DNA of 64,000 bases. Source: Xanthomonas bonasiae (GTDB lineage: Bacteria > Pseudomonadota > Gammaproteobacteria > Xanthomonadales > Xanthomonadaceae). The position numbers were made by a program, and so were the translations under genes. This document shows, piece by piece, positions 44,174 to 54,677 of this stretch. The notes below the pieces were generated by a model that was not told the origin of the DNA, made no database searches, and saw only the letters and a program-made list of their open reading frames with translations. The DNA is taken from positions 62,001-126,000 of the forward strand of contig NZ_JAFIWB010000009.1 of NCBI RefSeq assembly GCF_017163705.1. Reading direction: 5' to 3'. The stretch's first letter is position 1; each line of letters starts with the position of its first letter.

Positions 44174-44674
44174 ATGCCTAACATGACATCGCATCGAATC
44201 GCCAAAGCGGCGCTGACCCTAGTGTTGAGTACCGCGCTGAGCGGCTGCGTCACCGTCTATGTCGGTGGTCCCGCCGCGCTGCCGCCGCCACCGCCGCCGC
44301 CGGACGGCGGGCCGCGCCACGGCCCTGGCCACGGGGCGGACAGCGGGCCGGGCCACGACCAGGCGCCGCCGCGCGACCCGGCGTTCGAGGCCGCGGTGCA
44401 GTCCTGCGCGCGCGAGCTCGGGCTGCCGCTGCCTGGACGGCCGCCAGGTCCGCCGCCGGCCGATGCCGGCATGGGCAAGGGTGCCCCGGCCAATGGCGGC
44501 GCGCGGCCGGTGGGCGCTGGGCCGGATCCGGCCAAGCCGGACCCGGCGATGCGCGCCAACTTCGCCAAGCTCGATGCCTGCCTGCGCGGCAAGGGCGTGA
44601 CGCCGCCGCCGTGGCGTGGTCCGTCGCAGGATGGCGCCGCACCATCCGCGGCCGCGCCGCCCGCGCAGCGCTGA
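44174..44674 (+). CDS. Proline-rich lipoprotein with paired-cysteine motif
   Basis: 166 aa with a lipoprotein signal (lipobox LSGC) and a strong ribosome site (AGGAGGAGG). After the anchor comes a Pro/Gly/His-rich linker with PPPPPPP and HGPGHG segments, which might bind metal. Two short homologous units follow: FEAAVQSCARELGLPLP and FAKLDACLRGKGVTPP. These match the small protein at 55761-56117 (VEAAMRACAAEQGVAAP and MAKFDACMSAKGLPKP), so the two are paralogues. Function is unknown; the two cysteines may pair or bind metal. Confidence 0.75.
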   Translation: MPNMTSHRIAKAALTLVLSTALSGCVTVYVGGPAALPPPPPPPDGGPRHGPGHGADSGPGHDQAPPRDPAFEAAVQSCARELGLPLPGRPPGPPPADAGMGKGAPANGGARPVGAGPDPAKPDPAMRANFAKLDACLRGKGVTPPPWRGPSQDGAAPSAAAPPAQR

Positions 44675-44696
44675 GTCCTGCGGCCAGGTGCCGCAT

Positions 44697-44740
44697 GCCC
44701 GCGCCGTCCCGATCCGGTATGGCGCGGGCGTTTTCTTTTT
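44697..44740 (+). terminator. Rho-independent terminator after the small lipoprotein gene
   Basis: GCCCGCGCC (44697-44705) pairs with GGCGCGGGC (44721-44729), followed by GTTTTCTTTTT. It separates the lipoprotein gene from the frm operon. Confidence 0.85.
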
Positions 44741-44752
44741 CGGGCAGAGGAA

Positions 44753-44771
44753 TATACTGTCCCCCAGTATA
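44753..44771. promoter_or_regulatory. FrmR operator palindrome
   Basis: TATACTG-TCCCC-CAGTATA: perfect seven-base arms around a C-tract, the architecture of CsoR/RcnR/FrmR-family operators (AT-rich arms, short GC tract). It lies 16 bp before the frmR start, overlapping the likely -10 region, so FrmR should repress its own operon. Confidence 0.85.
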
Positions 44772-44787
44772 GTTCCCAGGTCGCCGC

Positions 44788-46216
<1,429 letters not shown>

Positions 46217-46285
46217 CCTGACGGTCAGTCCGGCGCGCGGCCGCTTCCGCGCATGCAGGTACGCAACGAACCCGGGAGGGGCATG

Positions 46286-46858
46286 ATGAGTACCGTAACG
46301 ATTCATCCGTCGGTGGACGGCGGAGTGCGCGCAGGCGCGGAGAATTTCCAGGGCGGCACCCTGGAATGCCACTGCGCCAGCGACAAGGTGACCGTGGACG
46401 TGGGGGCGCAGACCGCGCACAACCACGCCTGCGGCTGTACCAAATGCTGGAAGCCGAAAGGTGCGACGTTCGCGGTGATCGCGGTGGTCGGCCGCGACAA
46501 GGTCAAGGTCACCGCGCACGAGGAGAAGCTGAAGGTCGTCGACGAGAGCGCGACGATCCGGCGCCATGCCTGCACCGGCTGCGGCGTGCACCTGTACGGG
46601 CGCATCGAGAACACCGAGCATCCGTTCTACGGCCTGGACTTCATCCATACCGAGCTGTCGCCGCAGCAGGGCTGGTCGGCGCCGGGCTTCGCCGCGTTCG
46701 TGTCCTCGATCATCGAGAGCGGCACCCGCCCGGAAGCGATGGACGGCGTGCGCAGCCGGCTGCGCGAGCTGAAGCTGGAGCCCTACGACTGCCTGTCGCC
46801 GCCGTTGATGGACGCGATTTCCGCCCACGTCGCGCGCAAGAACGGCGTGCTGCAGTAA
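46286..46858 (+). CDS. gfa: S-(hydroxymethyl)glutathione synthase (Gfa)
   Basis: Catalyses or stabilises condensation of formaldehyde with glutathione. It has 190 aa from the second of two adjacent ATGs, better spaced from GGGAGGG. The zinc-binding cysteines of the Gfa fold are all visible: [20 protein letters not shown] and HACTGCGVH. Located between frmA and fghA, in the expected pathway order, 69 bp after frmA. Confidence 0.95.
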   Translation: MSTVTIHPSVDGGVRAGAENFQGGTLECHCASDKVTVDVGAQTAHNHACGCTKCWKPKGATFAVIAVVGRDKVKVTAHEEKLKVVDESATIRRHACTGCGVHLYGRIENTEHPFYGLDFIHTELSPQQGWSAPGFAAFVSSIIESGTRPEAMDGVRSRLRELKLEPYDCLSPPLMDAISAHVARKNGVLQ

Positions 46859-46961
46859 AGCCTGCCGCCCGCGGCATGCCGCCCTGGCGGCGCGTCGCGG
46901 CGGCGTCTCCGGATGCGGCCGGCGTTTGCCTGGCCGCGTCCCCCTCTTCGGGATCCCTTTC

Positions 46962-47792
46962 ATGGAACGCATCGAACACCATGCCTGCTGCGGCGGCTGG
47001 CAGGACGTCTATCGCCACGACTCGGCCGTGCTCGGCTGCACGATGAACGTGGCCGTGTACCTGCCGCCGCAGGCCGAACACGCCACGCTGCCGGTGCTGT
47101 ACTGGCTCAGCGGGCTCACCTGCACCGAGCAGAACTTCATCACCAAGGCCGGCGCGCAGCGCTACGCCGCCGAGCACGGGGTGATCCTGGTCGCGCCGGA
47201 CACCAGCCCGCGCGGCGACGATGTCGCCGATGCCGAGGGCTACGACCTGGGCAAGGGCGCCGGTTTCTACGTCAACGCGACCCGCGAGCCGTGGGCCAGG
47301 CACTACCGCATGTACGACTACGTGGTGCAGGAGCTGCCCGCGCTGATCGAGGCGCAATTCCCGCACAACGGGCGGCGCGCGATCAGCGGCCACTCGATGG
47401 GCGGCCACGGCGCGCTGGTGATCGCGCTGAAGAATCCCGGCCGCTATCGCAGCGTGTCGGCGTTCTCGCCGATCGTGGCGCCGTCGCAGGTGCCGTGGGG
47501 CGAGAAGGCGTTTTCGGCCTATCTCGGCGACGACCGCGCCAGCTGGAAGGCCTACGACGCCACCGCGCTGATCGCCGGGGCGAGCGAGCGCCTGCCGTTG
47601 CTGATCGACCAGGGCGGCGGCGACGAGTTCCTCGACAAACAGCTGCAGCCGCAGTTGCTGCAGGCCGCGGCCGATGCCGCCGGCTACCCGCTGACGCTGC
47701 GCCTGCAGCCCGGCTACGACCACAGCTACTACTTCATCGGCAGCTTCATCGGCGAGCACATCGCCCACCACGCGCGCGCGCTGCAGGGCTAA
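46962..47792 (+). CDS. fghA: S-formylglutathione hydrolase
   Basis: Releases formate and glutathione, completing formaldehyde detoxification. It has 276 aa (start at 46962 gives [14 protein letters not shown], the usual family N-terminus). Alpha/beta-hydrolase of the esterase D type with nucleophile S145 in [12 protein letters not shown], and acid and histidine in [10 protein letters not shown] and YDHSYYFI. Last gene of the frm operon. Confidence 0.96.
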   Translation: MERIEHHACCGGWQDVYRHDSAVLGCTMNVAVYLPPQAEHATLPVLYWLSGLTCTEQNFITKAGAQRYAAEHGVILVAPDTSPRGDDVADAEGYDLGKGAGFYVNATREPWARHYRMYDYVVQELPALIEAQFPHNGRRAISGHSMGGHGALVIALKNPGRYRSVSAFSPIVAPSQVPWGEKAFSAYLGDDRASWKAYDATALIAGASERLPLLIDQGGGDEFLDKQLQPQLLQAAADAAGYPLTLRLQPGYDHSYYFIGSFIGEHIAHHARALQG

Positions 47793-47835
47793 ACGCCGCT
47801 GCAGCGCTGCGGATGGGCGCCGCCGCTTGGCGAGG

Positions 47836-48753
47836 CTACACCGCCAGGCCGATGGTGATGGTGCCGGTGTAGCCGTTGCTGGTGTCGCCGCTGAGCGTCG
47901 GCGTCTGCGCGGCCAGCTGCGTGCTGGTGTTGTCGCCGAACACATTGTCGCTGGACAGGCTGATCGCGGCCTTGTTGGTGACGCTGGCGCTGTAGCCGCT
48001 GACCGCGGCATAGACCGTATCGCAGATGTCGCTGGGCATCGCCATCTGCGAGGTCAGCACCTTGTTGGTATAGCTGGTCGCGGTGTCCAGGCTCGGATAG
48101 ATCTCGAAGTGGATGTGCGGCCAGCGTCCGCTGTAGCAGGCGGGGAAGATGGTCTGGAAGGTGACCTGGCCGTTGCTGTCGGTGACCTGCACGCCGCGCA
48201 GGTAGTTCTGATCCTGGATGCCGCTGGAGTACAGCGAATACTTGCCGTCGCGATTGCAATGCCATAGGTAGATGGCGTAGCCGGACAGGACCGCGCAGCT
48301 GTTGTTGACGTTGACCAGGGTCAGGGTCAGGGTCAGCGGCAGGCCGGCCGCGGTCCCGCTGTCGCTGCCGAAGCTGCTGCGGATGTCGCTGCGGACGATG
48401 CCGCTGGACGAGAGCACGTTCACCACGCTGCTGTTGACGCTGTTGGAGCCGTCGGCGGGATAGGGGCCGGCGGTTTCTTCCGGATCGGCAATGCAGCTGC
48501 CCGATGTGGTGCTGGTGGTGGTGGTCGTCGTGGTGCTGGTGGTGGTCGATGCCGTAGTGGTGGTCGCGGTGGACGTGGACGAAGTGTCGTCGCCGCTGGA
48601 GCCGCCGCCGCAGGCGCTGATCACCGCCATCGCGCTGCCGGAGGCGATCCAGGCGAGCAGGCGCCGCCGTTCCTGCATGCGTTGCTCGAGAGTTTGCAGG
48701 TCGAACTGCAGGCCGCGGTCGTGGTCGTCGAGGTCGTGGTTGCGGTCTGTCAT
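47836..48753 (-). CDS. Intradiol dioxygenase-like lipoprotein with Thr-rich linker
   Basis: 305 aa. The N-terminus is hydrophilic (about 1-30), then a hydrophobic stretch ending in ISAC, a possible lipobox, with a basic ERRR just before it. A Ser/Thr-only linker (about 56-85) follows. The catalytic domain carries ETAGPYPADG, YAIYLWHCNRDGKYSLYS and FPACYSGRWPHIHFEIY, matching the Fe-binding Tyr/Tyr/His/His set of intradiol ring-cleavage dioxygenases. Secreted dioxygenase-like proteins attack aromatic or catecholic compounds. It converges with fghA and is not part of that operon. Confidence 0.83.
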   Translation of the reverse strand: MTDRNHDLDDHDRGLQFDLQTLEQRMQERRRLLAWIASGSAMAVISACGGGSSGDDTSSTSTATTTTASTTTSTTTTTTTSTTSGSCIADPEETAGPYPADGSNSVNSSVVNVLSSSGIVRSDIRSSFGSDSGTAAGLPLTLTLTLVNVNNSCAVLSGYAIYLWHCNRDGKYSLYSSGIQDQNYLRGVQVTDSNGQVTFQTIFPACYSGRWPHIHFEIYPSLDTATSYTNKVLTSQMAMPSDICDTVYAAVSGYSASVTNKAAISLSSDNVFGDNTSTQLAAQTPTLSGDTSNGYTGTITIGLAV

Positions 48754-49093
48754 GGCGTGGCCTCCAAAGGCGCGTGGCGAGAGTCGATCATGCGCACCGT
48801 TGAGTGGGCACGAGCGCCGCCAGTCTTGCCGTTCGCCGCTTGCGGCGTTTGCCTGAATATTGCCTCGCGCGACAAATGCCGGCGCAGTGCCGCGTGCGAG
48901 GATGGATTCGAGCTTTCGTGTCCGTTGCGTCGCGCATGCGGCAACAGGCTGGCGACTGGCGACTGGCGACTGGCGGCATGTCGCAGTCGCGCGACGTTCC
49001 CGCCCGCAACGTGCCATCGCGATTCCGGATTCCACTGCCATGCTGCGCCACACCGTTTTCCGCCGCCCACGTCGTGCCGTACCGGATGCCCGC
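48754..49093. other. Gap before the virB cluster
   Basis: A divergent region between the dioxygenase-like gene and virB1. It contains the heptamer repeat at 48949. The probable virB promoter should lie here, but no convincing -35/-10 pair was found. Confidence 0.4.
48949..48976 (+). repeat. CTGGCGA heptamer, four tandem copies
   Basis: Three CTGGCGA units and a fourth CTGGCGG lie in tandem upstream of virB1. Copy number could vary by slippage. Confidence 0.7.
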
Positions 49094-49702
49094 ATGCGGC
49101 GCCTCGCATCGTTGCTGCTGGCGCTGGCGGCATGGCCGCAGGCCCACGCACAGGTCATGGAAATCGGCGAGGACGGCAGCGTGCGTCACCTCGGCGAAGG
49201 TTGGGCGACGCCGGGCGCGGCGCAGCGTCCGGCCGCCGCGGCGCCTGCCTCCGTGGTCGCGGCCGCGCCGCCCTATCGCGCCGCCTTCGAGGCCGCTGCC
49301 GCCCGCCATGGACTCAGTGTCGCGTTGCTGCAGTCGCTGGCCTGGTCCGAGTCGCGCTACGACGCCTCCGCGGTGTCGCCGGCCGGTGCGATCGGGGTGA
49401 TGCAGTTGATGCCGGCCACCGCCCGCGCACTGGCGGTGGATCCCTGGGATCCGCAGCAGAACATCGAGGGTGGGGCGGCCTATCTGCGCCAGCAGCTGGA
49501 CCGCTTCGATGGCGATCTGGAGCGCGCACTGGCCGCCTACAACGCCGGACCCGGGCAGGTGCAGCGGCATGCAGGCGTGCCGCCGTTCCGCGAGACCCGC
49601 GCCTATGTCGCCGGCAACCTCGAGCGTCTGGCCGAGCTGAGCGTCGCCGGCGGCGCGGCCTCCACCGTGTCGCTTTCCGTTCCCCAGGGAGATCTGCAAT
49701 GA
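49094..49702 (+). CDS. virB1: VirB1-like lytic transglycosylase
   Basis: Periplasmic muramidase that opens peptidoglycan for type IV secretion assembly. Start at 49094 gives a typical signal peptide (MRRLASLLLALAAWPQAHA); an ATG at 49040 would add 18 basic residues. The SLT domain has LAWSESRYDASAVSPAGAIG with the catalytic Glu, VMQLMPATARALAV, and [13 protein letters not shown]. Length is 202 aa. The TGA overlaps the start of virB2. Confidence 0.9.
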   Translation: MRRLASLLLALAAWPQAHAQVMEIGEDGSVRHLGEGWATPGAAQRPAAAAPASVVAAAPPYRAAFEAAAARHGLSVALLQSLAWSESRYDASAVSPAGAIGVMQLMPATARALAVDPWDPQQNIEGGAAYLRQQLDRFDGDLERALAAYNAGPGQVQRHAGVPPFRETRAYVAGNLERLAELSVAGGAASTVSLSVPQGDLQ

Positions 49703-50001
49703 ACCCCATGTTCCGCCGCCTGCCGATATCGCTCGCCACCGTCGCGTTCGCTCCCGCCGCGTGGGCGCGGGGCGGCGATCCGGCCGGCTCCGGGCCGATC
49801 CTGTCGGCGCTGGAGTGGATCCAGGGCACGCTGCTCGGCAATGCCGCCACCGCGGTGGCGGTGATCGCCGTGGCCGTGGTCGGTTTGATGATGCTGAGCG
49901 GGCGCATCCATTGGCGCCTCGGCGCGACCGTGATCCTCGGTTGCTTCGTGTTGTTCGGCGCGACCACCATCGTCGCCGGCATCCGCGCGGCGGCAGGTTG
50001 A
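49699..50001 (+). CDS. virB2: VirB2-like pilin
   Basis: 100 aa with a signal peptide (cleavage near AWA/RG) and two membrane helices (about 43-64 and 73-93), the standard pilin hairpin of T4SS. It is rich in Ala, Gly and Val, and a short charged loop (SGRIHWR) separates the helices. Overlaps virB1 by four bases. Confidence 0.9.
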   Translation: MNPMFRRLPISLATVAFAPAAWARGGDPAGSGPILSALEWIQGTLLGNAATAVAVIAVAVVGLMMLSGRIHWRLGATVILGCFVLFGATTIVAGIRAAAG

Positions 50002-50009
50002 GCAAGGCG

Positions 50010-50294
50010 ATGAGCGCGTTGCGATCCACGCCGATCTTCCCCGCGCTGACCCGGCCGCAGATGTTCTGCGGCGTCACCTACAGCTATTTCATCGTCAATG
50101 GCGTGGTGACCACGGAAGCGTTCCTGATGACGCGTTCGTTCTGGGCGCTGGCGGTGGCGCTGCTCGCCCATGGCGTCGGCTACCTGGCCTGCCTGCGCGA
50201 GCCGCGCGTGTTCGACCTGTGGCTGGTGCGGGTCAGCCGCTGCCCGCGGGTGCGACATTGGCGCCGCTGGCGCTGCAACAGCTACGCGCCATGA
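50010..50294 (+). CDS. virB3: VirB3-like inner-membrane protein
   Basis: 94 aa. The N-terminus MSALRSTPIFPALTRPQMFC is the VirB3 signature, followed by two hydrophobic segments (about 22-36 and 46-60) and the conserved LREPRVFDLWLVR. Partner of VirB4 in the inner-membrane complex. Starts 8 bp after virB2 and overlaps virB4 by four bases. Confidence 0.92.
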   Translation: MSALRSTPIFPALTRPQMFCGVTYSYFIVNGVVTTEAFLMTRSFWALAVALLAHGVGYLACLREPRVFDLWLVRVSRCPRVRHWRRWRCNSYAP

Positions 50295-52690
50295 TGCGGC
50301 CGCGCGAACAACGCGCTGGCGACCATCTGCCCTACGCGCGGCTGCTGGATGCGCATACCGTGCAGTTGCGCGATGGCGCGTTGCTGCAGTGCCTGCGCCT
50401 GGAAGGATTGGCGTTCGAGACCGCCGACGGCGACGTGCTGGACCTGCACCAGCAGGCGCGCGACGCGGCGTTGCGTGCGGTAGCCGATTCGCGCTTCGTG
50501 TTGCATCACCACCTGCTGCGGCTGCGTGCGAGCGTGGACGTGGGCGGCGACTTCGCCGATCCGGTCTGCGCGCTGATCGACCGGCGCTGGCGCGGGCAGC
50601 TCGGCCAGCGCCGGCTGTTCGTCAATGAGTTGTTCGTCAGCCTGCTGCGGCGCCCGGCGCGCGGCAAGACCGGTATCGCCGAGCGCCTGGGTGGCGTGTT
50701 GCGCAGGGGCCTGGGCGACACCGCGCGCGCGGCGGCGCTGGCGCGCGAGCGCCGCGAACTGGATGCCGCGCGCGATGCCTTGCTGGCCGCGTTGCAGCCC
50801 TACGGCGCGCGCCTGCTCGGCGAGTACGAGACCGCGCACGGAGTGTGCTCCGAGCCGCTGGAACTGCTCTCGGCGCTGTACAACGGCGAGCTGCGGCCGA
50901 TGCTGCGGCCGCCGCATGGCGACCTGGGCCATCACCTGCCGTACCGGCGCATCAGCTTCGGTCTGGAAGCGCTGGAACGCAAAGGCCCCGGTGCCGCGCG
51001 CGACTACGCCGCGCTGCTGTCGCTGAAGGAGTATCCGCCGAACGCGCTGCCGGGCATGCTCGATGCGCTGTTGCGCATGCCGTGCGAACTGGTGCTCTCG
51101 GAGAGCTTCGCTTTCGTCGAACGGCAGTTGGGACTGGAGCGCGTCTCGCTGGCGCTGCGCCGCATGCGCGCCGCCGAAGAGGATTCGGCGGCGCTGCGGC
51201 AGGGCCTGGTCGAGGCCAAGGACGACCTGGCCAGCGGCCGCGCGGTGTTCGGCGAACATCGCTTCGGCCTGCTGGTGCGCGCCGATGCGCTGGAGGCGCT
51301 GGACGCGGCCGTCGCCGAGTGCGCGGCGGCGCTGGCCGACCTGGGCGCGGTGGCGGTACGCGAGGACCTGTGCCTGGAGCCGGCGTTCTGGGCGCAATTC
51401 CCCGGCAACGAAGCCTACGCGGCGCGGCATGCGCTGCTGTCCAGCGGCGCGTTCGCCAGCCTGGCCTCGCTGCACGGCTTTCCGCAGGGCCGCGCCGACG
51501 GCAACCACTGGGGCGACGCGGTGACGGTGCTGGAAACCACTGCCGCCACCCCGTATTTCTTCAATTTCCACCGTGGCGACCTGGGCCACTTCAGCGTGAT
51601 CGGCCCGTCCGGCTCGGGCAAGACGGTGGTGCTGAACTTCCTCGCCGCGCAGGTGCAGAAGTGGCGCCCGCGCGTACTGCTGTTCGACAAGGACCGCGGC
51701 GCGGAGATCTTCGTGCGTGCGATCGGCGGGCGCTATGCCAGCTTGCGCAGCGGCGAGGCGACCGGCTTCAATCCGCTGCAGTTGCCGGATACGCCGGGCA
51801 ACCGGGCGTTCCTGCGGCGCTGGCTGGCGCAGTTGCTGGGCGATGCGCAGCAGCCGTTGAGCGCCGACGAGGCGGCGATCCTGGCCGCCGCGGTGGACGC
51901 CAATTACGAGCAGGCGCCGCAGTACCGCCGCCTGCGCCATTTCCGCGAACTGCTCGGCGGCCAGCGCCGCCCGCAGCCCGGCGACCTGGCCGCGCGCCTG
52001 GCGCCGTGGTGCGGCGACGGCGAGCGCGCCTGGTTGTTCGATCACGCCTACGACCGATTGGACCTGGGCATTCCGACATTGGGGTTCGACATGACCGAGC
52101 TGCTGGACATGCCGCAGCTGCGTACGCCGACGTTGTTGTACCTGTTCCACCGCGTGGAGGAGCGGCTGGACGGCAGCCCGGCGCTGATCCTGATCGACGA
52201 AGGCTGGAAGGCGCTGGACGATGCCGTGTTCGCGGCCCACTTGCGCGACTGGATGAAAACCTTGCGCAAGCGCAACGCCATCGTCGGCTTCGGCACCCAG
52301 AGCGCGCGCGACGCGCTGGACAGCCGGGTCGCCAGCGCGATCATCGAACAGGCCGCCACGCAGATCTTCATGCCCAATCCGCGCGCCAGGGCGGAGGACT
52401 ATTGCGACGGCTTCGGCCTCAGCGCGCAGGAACTGGAACTGGTGCGGCTGCTGCCGGCGCATGCGCATGCGTTCCTGGTCAAGCACGGCAACGAGAGCGT
52501 GGTGGCGCGGCTGGACCTGTCGGGCATGCCGGAGTTGCTGACCGTGCTGTCCGGTCGCGAAGCCAGCGTGCGCCGCCTGGACCAGCTGCGCGCGCAGTTG
52601 GGCGAGCATCCGCGGCAGTGGTGGGAAGCGCTGACCGGGGTGCCGTATCCGGCGCCGGCGGCCTGCGCTGCCGACGAGCGTGCCGCATGA
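50291..52690 (+). CDS. virB4: VirB4-like T4SS ATPase
   Basis: 799 aa, inner-membrane-associated ATPase that drives assembly and substrate transfer. Walker A GPSGSGKT at 438-445, Walker B LILIDEGW with D636/E637, and later GFGTQSARDAL typical of CagE/TrbE/VirB families. The N-terminal half is a CagE_TrbE domain. Start ATG at 50291, with a second ATG directly following. Confidence 0.95.
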   Translation: MMRPREQRAGDHLPYARLLDAHTVQLRDGALLQCLRLEGLAFETADGDVLDLHQQARDAALRAVADSRFVLHHHLLRLRASVDVGGDFADPVCALIDRRWRGQLGQRRLFVNELFVSLLRRPARGKTGIAERLGGVLRRGLGDTARAAALARERRELDAARDALLAALQPYGARLLGEYETAHGVCSEPLELLSALYNGELRPMLRPPHGDLGHHLPYRRISFGLEALERKGPGAARDYAALLSLKEYPPNALPGMLDALLRMPCELVLSESFAFVERQLGLERVSLALRRMRAAEEDSAALRQGLVEAKDDLASGRAVFGEHRFGLLVRADALEALDAAVAECAAALADLGAVAVREDLCLEPAFWAQFPGNEAYAARHALLSSGAFASLASLHGFPQGRADGNHWGDAVTVLETTAATPYFFNFHRGDLGHFSVIGPSGSGKTVVLNFLAAQVQKWRPRVLLFDKDRGAEIFVRAIGGRYASLRSGEATGFNPLQLPDTPGNRAFLRRWLAQLLGDAQQPLSADEAAILAAAVDANYEQAPQYRRLRHFRELLGGQRRPQPGDLAARLAPWCGDGERAWLFDHAYDRLDLGIPTLGFDMTELLDMPQLRTPTLLYLFHRVEERLDGSPALILIDEGWKALDDAVFAAHLRDWMKTLRKRNAIVGFGTQSARDALDSRVASAIIEQAATQIFMPNPRARAEDYCDGFGLSAQELELVRLLPAHAHAFLVKHGNESVVARLDLSGMPELLTVLSGREASVRRLDQLRAQLGEHPRQWWEALTGVPYPAPAACAADERAA

Positions 52691-53835
52691 GCGCCTGCGC
52701 GGCGATTCCGATCGACGGCGATGGCGGCCTGGCCGCCGGCCTGGCCGCCATCGACTGCCAGATCAACGGTGCGGTGCAGGCCGGCTATGCGCAGCTGTTC
52801 GGCGCCAGCGGCATGTTCGGCGCGGTGCTGCGCGCGCTGTTGGTGGTCTGGGTGGCGATGCTGGCGCTGGGCCTGATCGGCGGGCGCCTGCGCCTGAGCC
52901 TGCCGGCGCTGGGGCCGCGCCTGTTCGGCGTCGCCCTGGTGCTGACCTTCGCCACCGCGTGGCCGGCCTACCAGACGGTGGTCTATGGGCTGCTGGTCGG
53001 CGGTCCCGACCAGATCGCGTCGGCCTTCCTTGGGGCGCCGCATGGCGCCACCCAGGCCTTCGCGTCGCGACTGGACGGCCTGCTCGGCGAACTGGTCGAA
53101 CTCGGCCGCCAATTCGATGCGCAGGCGGCGGCGCCGCAGGCCAAGCAGGCAGCCAAGCTGGTGCGCGGCTGCGCCCTGTTGCTGCTGCTGTCGACGGTGG
53201 GGCTGCTGGTCGTGGCGCGGCTGGTGCTGGCGGCGTTGCTGGCGCTGGGGCCGATGTTCGTGCTGCTTGCGTTGTTCCGCGCGACCCGCGGCCTGTTCGA
53301 GGGCTGGTTGCGCATGGCGCTGAGTTTTGCGCTGGTGCCGATGCTGGTGGCATTGGCCGGTGCGGTGTTGCTGCGGGTGCTGGCGCCGGTGATCGACGCG
53401 ATCGCGCTGGATCCGTTGGCAGCCGCGCAACAGCAGCGGCCGCTGCTGATGCTGCTGCTCGGGTGTGCGATCTACCTTGGCCTGCTGCTGGCGATGGCCT
53501 GGACCGCCGCCGGCCTGGCCCGCGCATGGCGCCTCGGCCGTGGCGATCAACCTGCAGACGGTGGCTCGTCGCGGGTCGATGTGCAGGCCCGTGGGGCGCC
53601 CGCCGCGCTATCGCCCGCGCGGGTGCATGATTTCGCCACCGAGGCGCGGATCGCCTCCGCGGGCAGCGCCCGCACTCTCCAATGGCTCGGCGGCCTGGCC
53701 CGCGACAGCGCGCCGCGCACGGCGCCGCAGGCGTCTGTCGCCGCGGTGAGCGTGGGCAATCGCCGTGGCGGCCTGGGGCAGGGCATGCGGCCACGCATGG
53801 CGCCGCGCCCGCTCGGCGGAGCGAGGACGCCATGA
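52687..53835 (+). CDS. virB6: VirB6-like polytopic inner-membrane protein
   Basis: 382 aa with five to six hydrophobic segments, around residues 45-65, 75-100, 160-195, 210-240 and 255-285, and a hydrophilic C-terminal tail. WVAMLALGLIGG and ARLVLAALLALGPMFVLLAL fit the TrbL/VirB6 pattern. The order after virB4 and the four-base overlap (ATGA) support this. Confidence 0.88.
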   Translation: MSACAAIPIDGDGGLAAGLAAIDCQINGAVQAGYAQLFGASGMFGAVLRALLVVWVAMLALGLIGGRLRLSLPALGPRLFGVALVLTFATAWPAYQTVVYGLLVGGPDQIASAFLGAPHGATQAFASRLDGLLGELVELGRQFDAQAAAPQAKQAAKLVRGCALLLLLSTVGLLVVARLVLAALLALGPMFVLLALFRATRGLFEGWLRMALSFALVPMLVALAGAVLLRVLAPVIDAIALDPLAAAQQQRPLLMLLLGCAIYLGLLLAMAWTAAGLARAWRLGRGDQPADGGSSRVDVQARGAPAALSPARVHDFATEARIASAGSARTLQWLGGLARDSAPRTAPQASVAAVSVGNRRGGLGQGMRPRMAPRPLGGARTP

Positions 53836-54677
53836 CCACCAGCGCTCGCCGAGTCGGTCGCGCCGCGTTGTGCCTGCTTGCGTTGGCGGCGGTTGCCGAT
53901 GCCTGCGCCGATCCGCGCATCCGCGAACTGGACTACGACGACCGCAAGGTGGTGCGCATCGACGGCTGCTTCGGTTTCCAGACCATGGTCGAGTTCGCCG
54001 CCGACGAGCGCATCGAGAACGTGGGACTGGGCGAGGCGGCGCACTGGCTGGTGGTGCCCAACAAGCGCGCCAACCTGCTGTTCGTGAAGCCGGCCTATCG
54101 GACCAGCCACAGCAACATGACCGTCGCCACCGACCGCCGTCGCTACAGTTTCGAACTGGTGGCCAGCGACTCGCCCGATTGCAGGCGCGGGCGCGTGGTC
54201 TACGACCTGCGCTTCCGCTATCCCGAGGAGGCCGCCGCACGCGCGACGGCGGCGACGGCGGCGGTGGCCAGCGCGCAGGCCGAGGTGCAGGCGAGCGCGG
54301 CGCTGCCGGCGCCGGCGCAGCGCAACAGCGCCTACAGCTTCAGCGGCGCGCGCGAGAACGTGCCGCTGCGCGTGTTCGACGACGGCCGCAGCACCTATTT
54401 CCAGTGGGCCGATGCAAGCAGCACGCCGGCGGTGTATGCGCTGGCCAGCGACGGCTCGGAGACCCCGCTCGCATTCACCCGCCGCGGTGACTACCTGGTG
54501 GCCGACCAGATCGCGCCGGCGTTCGCCCTGCGCCGCGGCCATGCGGTGGCGCAGTTGTTCAACGACGGCTTCCGCACGCCGGCACTGGATGCGCAGTCGC
54601 CGCAGCCGCGTGCCGCGGCGGCCGCGCCCGCGCGCCGCCCGGCCTGGTGGCGAAGGAAAACAGCCGATGCGCAATGA
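53832..54677 (+). CDS. virB9: VirB9-like outer-membrane core protein
   Basis: 281 aa. Signal peptide (1-26), then the VirB9/CagX N-terminal domain (RIRELDYDDRKVVRIDGCFG, ADERIENVGLGEAAHWLVVP, LLFVKPAYRTSHSNMTVATD) and a C-terminal beta domain (VPLRVFDDGRSTYFQWA). Overlaps virB6 by four and virB10 by eleven bases. No virB8 precedes it, unlike most clusters. Confidence 0.93.
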   Translation: MTTSARRVGRAALCLLALAAVADACADPRIRELDYDDRKVVRIDGCFGFQTMVEFAADERIENVGLGEAAHWLVVPNKRANLLFVKPAYRTSHSNMTVATDRRRYSFELVASDSPDCRRGRVVYDLRFRYPEEAAARATAATAAVASAQAEVQASAALPAPAQRNSAYSFSGARENVPLRVFDDGRSTYFQWADASSTPAVYALASDGSETPLAFTRRGDYLVADQIAPAFALRRGHAVAQLFNDGFRTPALDAQSPQPRAAAAAPARRPAWWRRKTADAQ

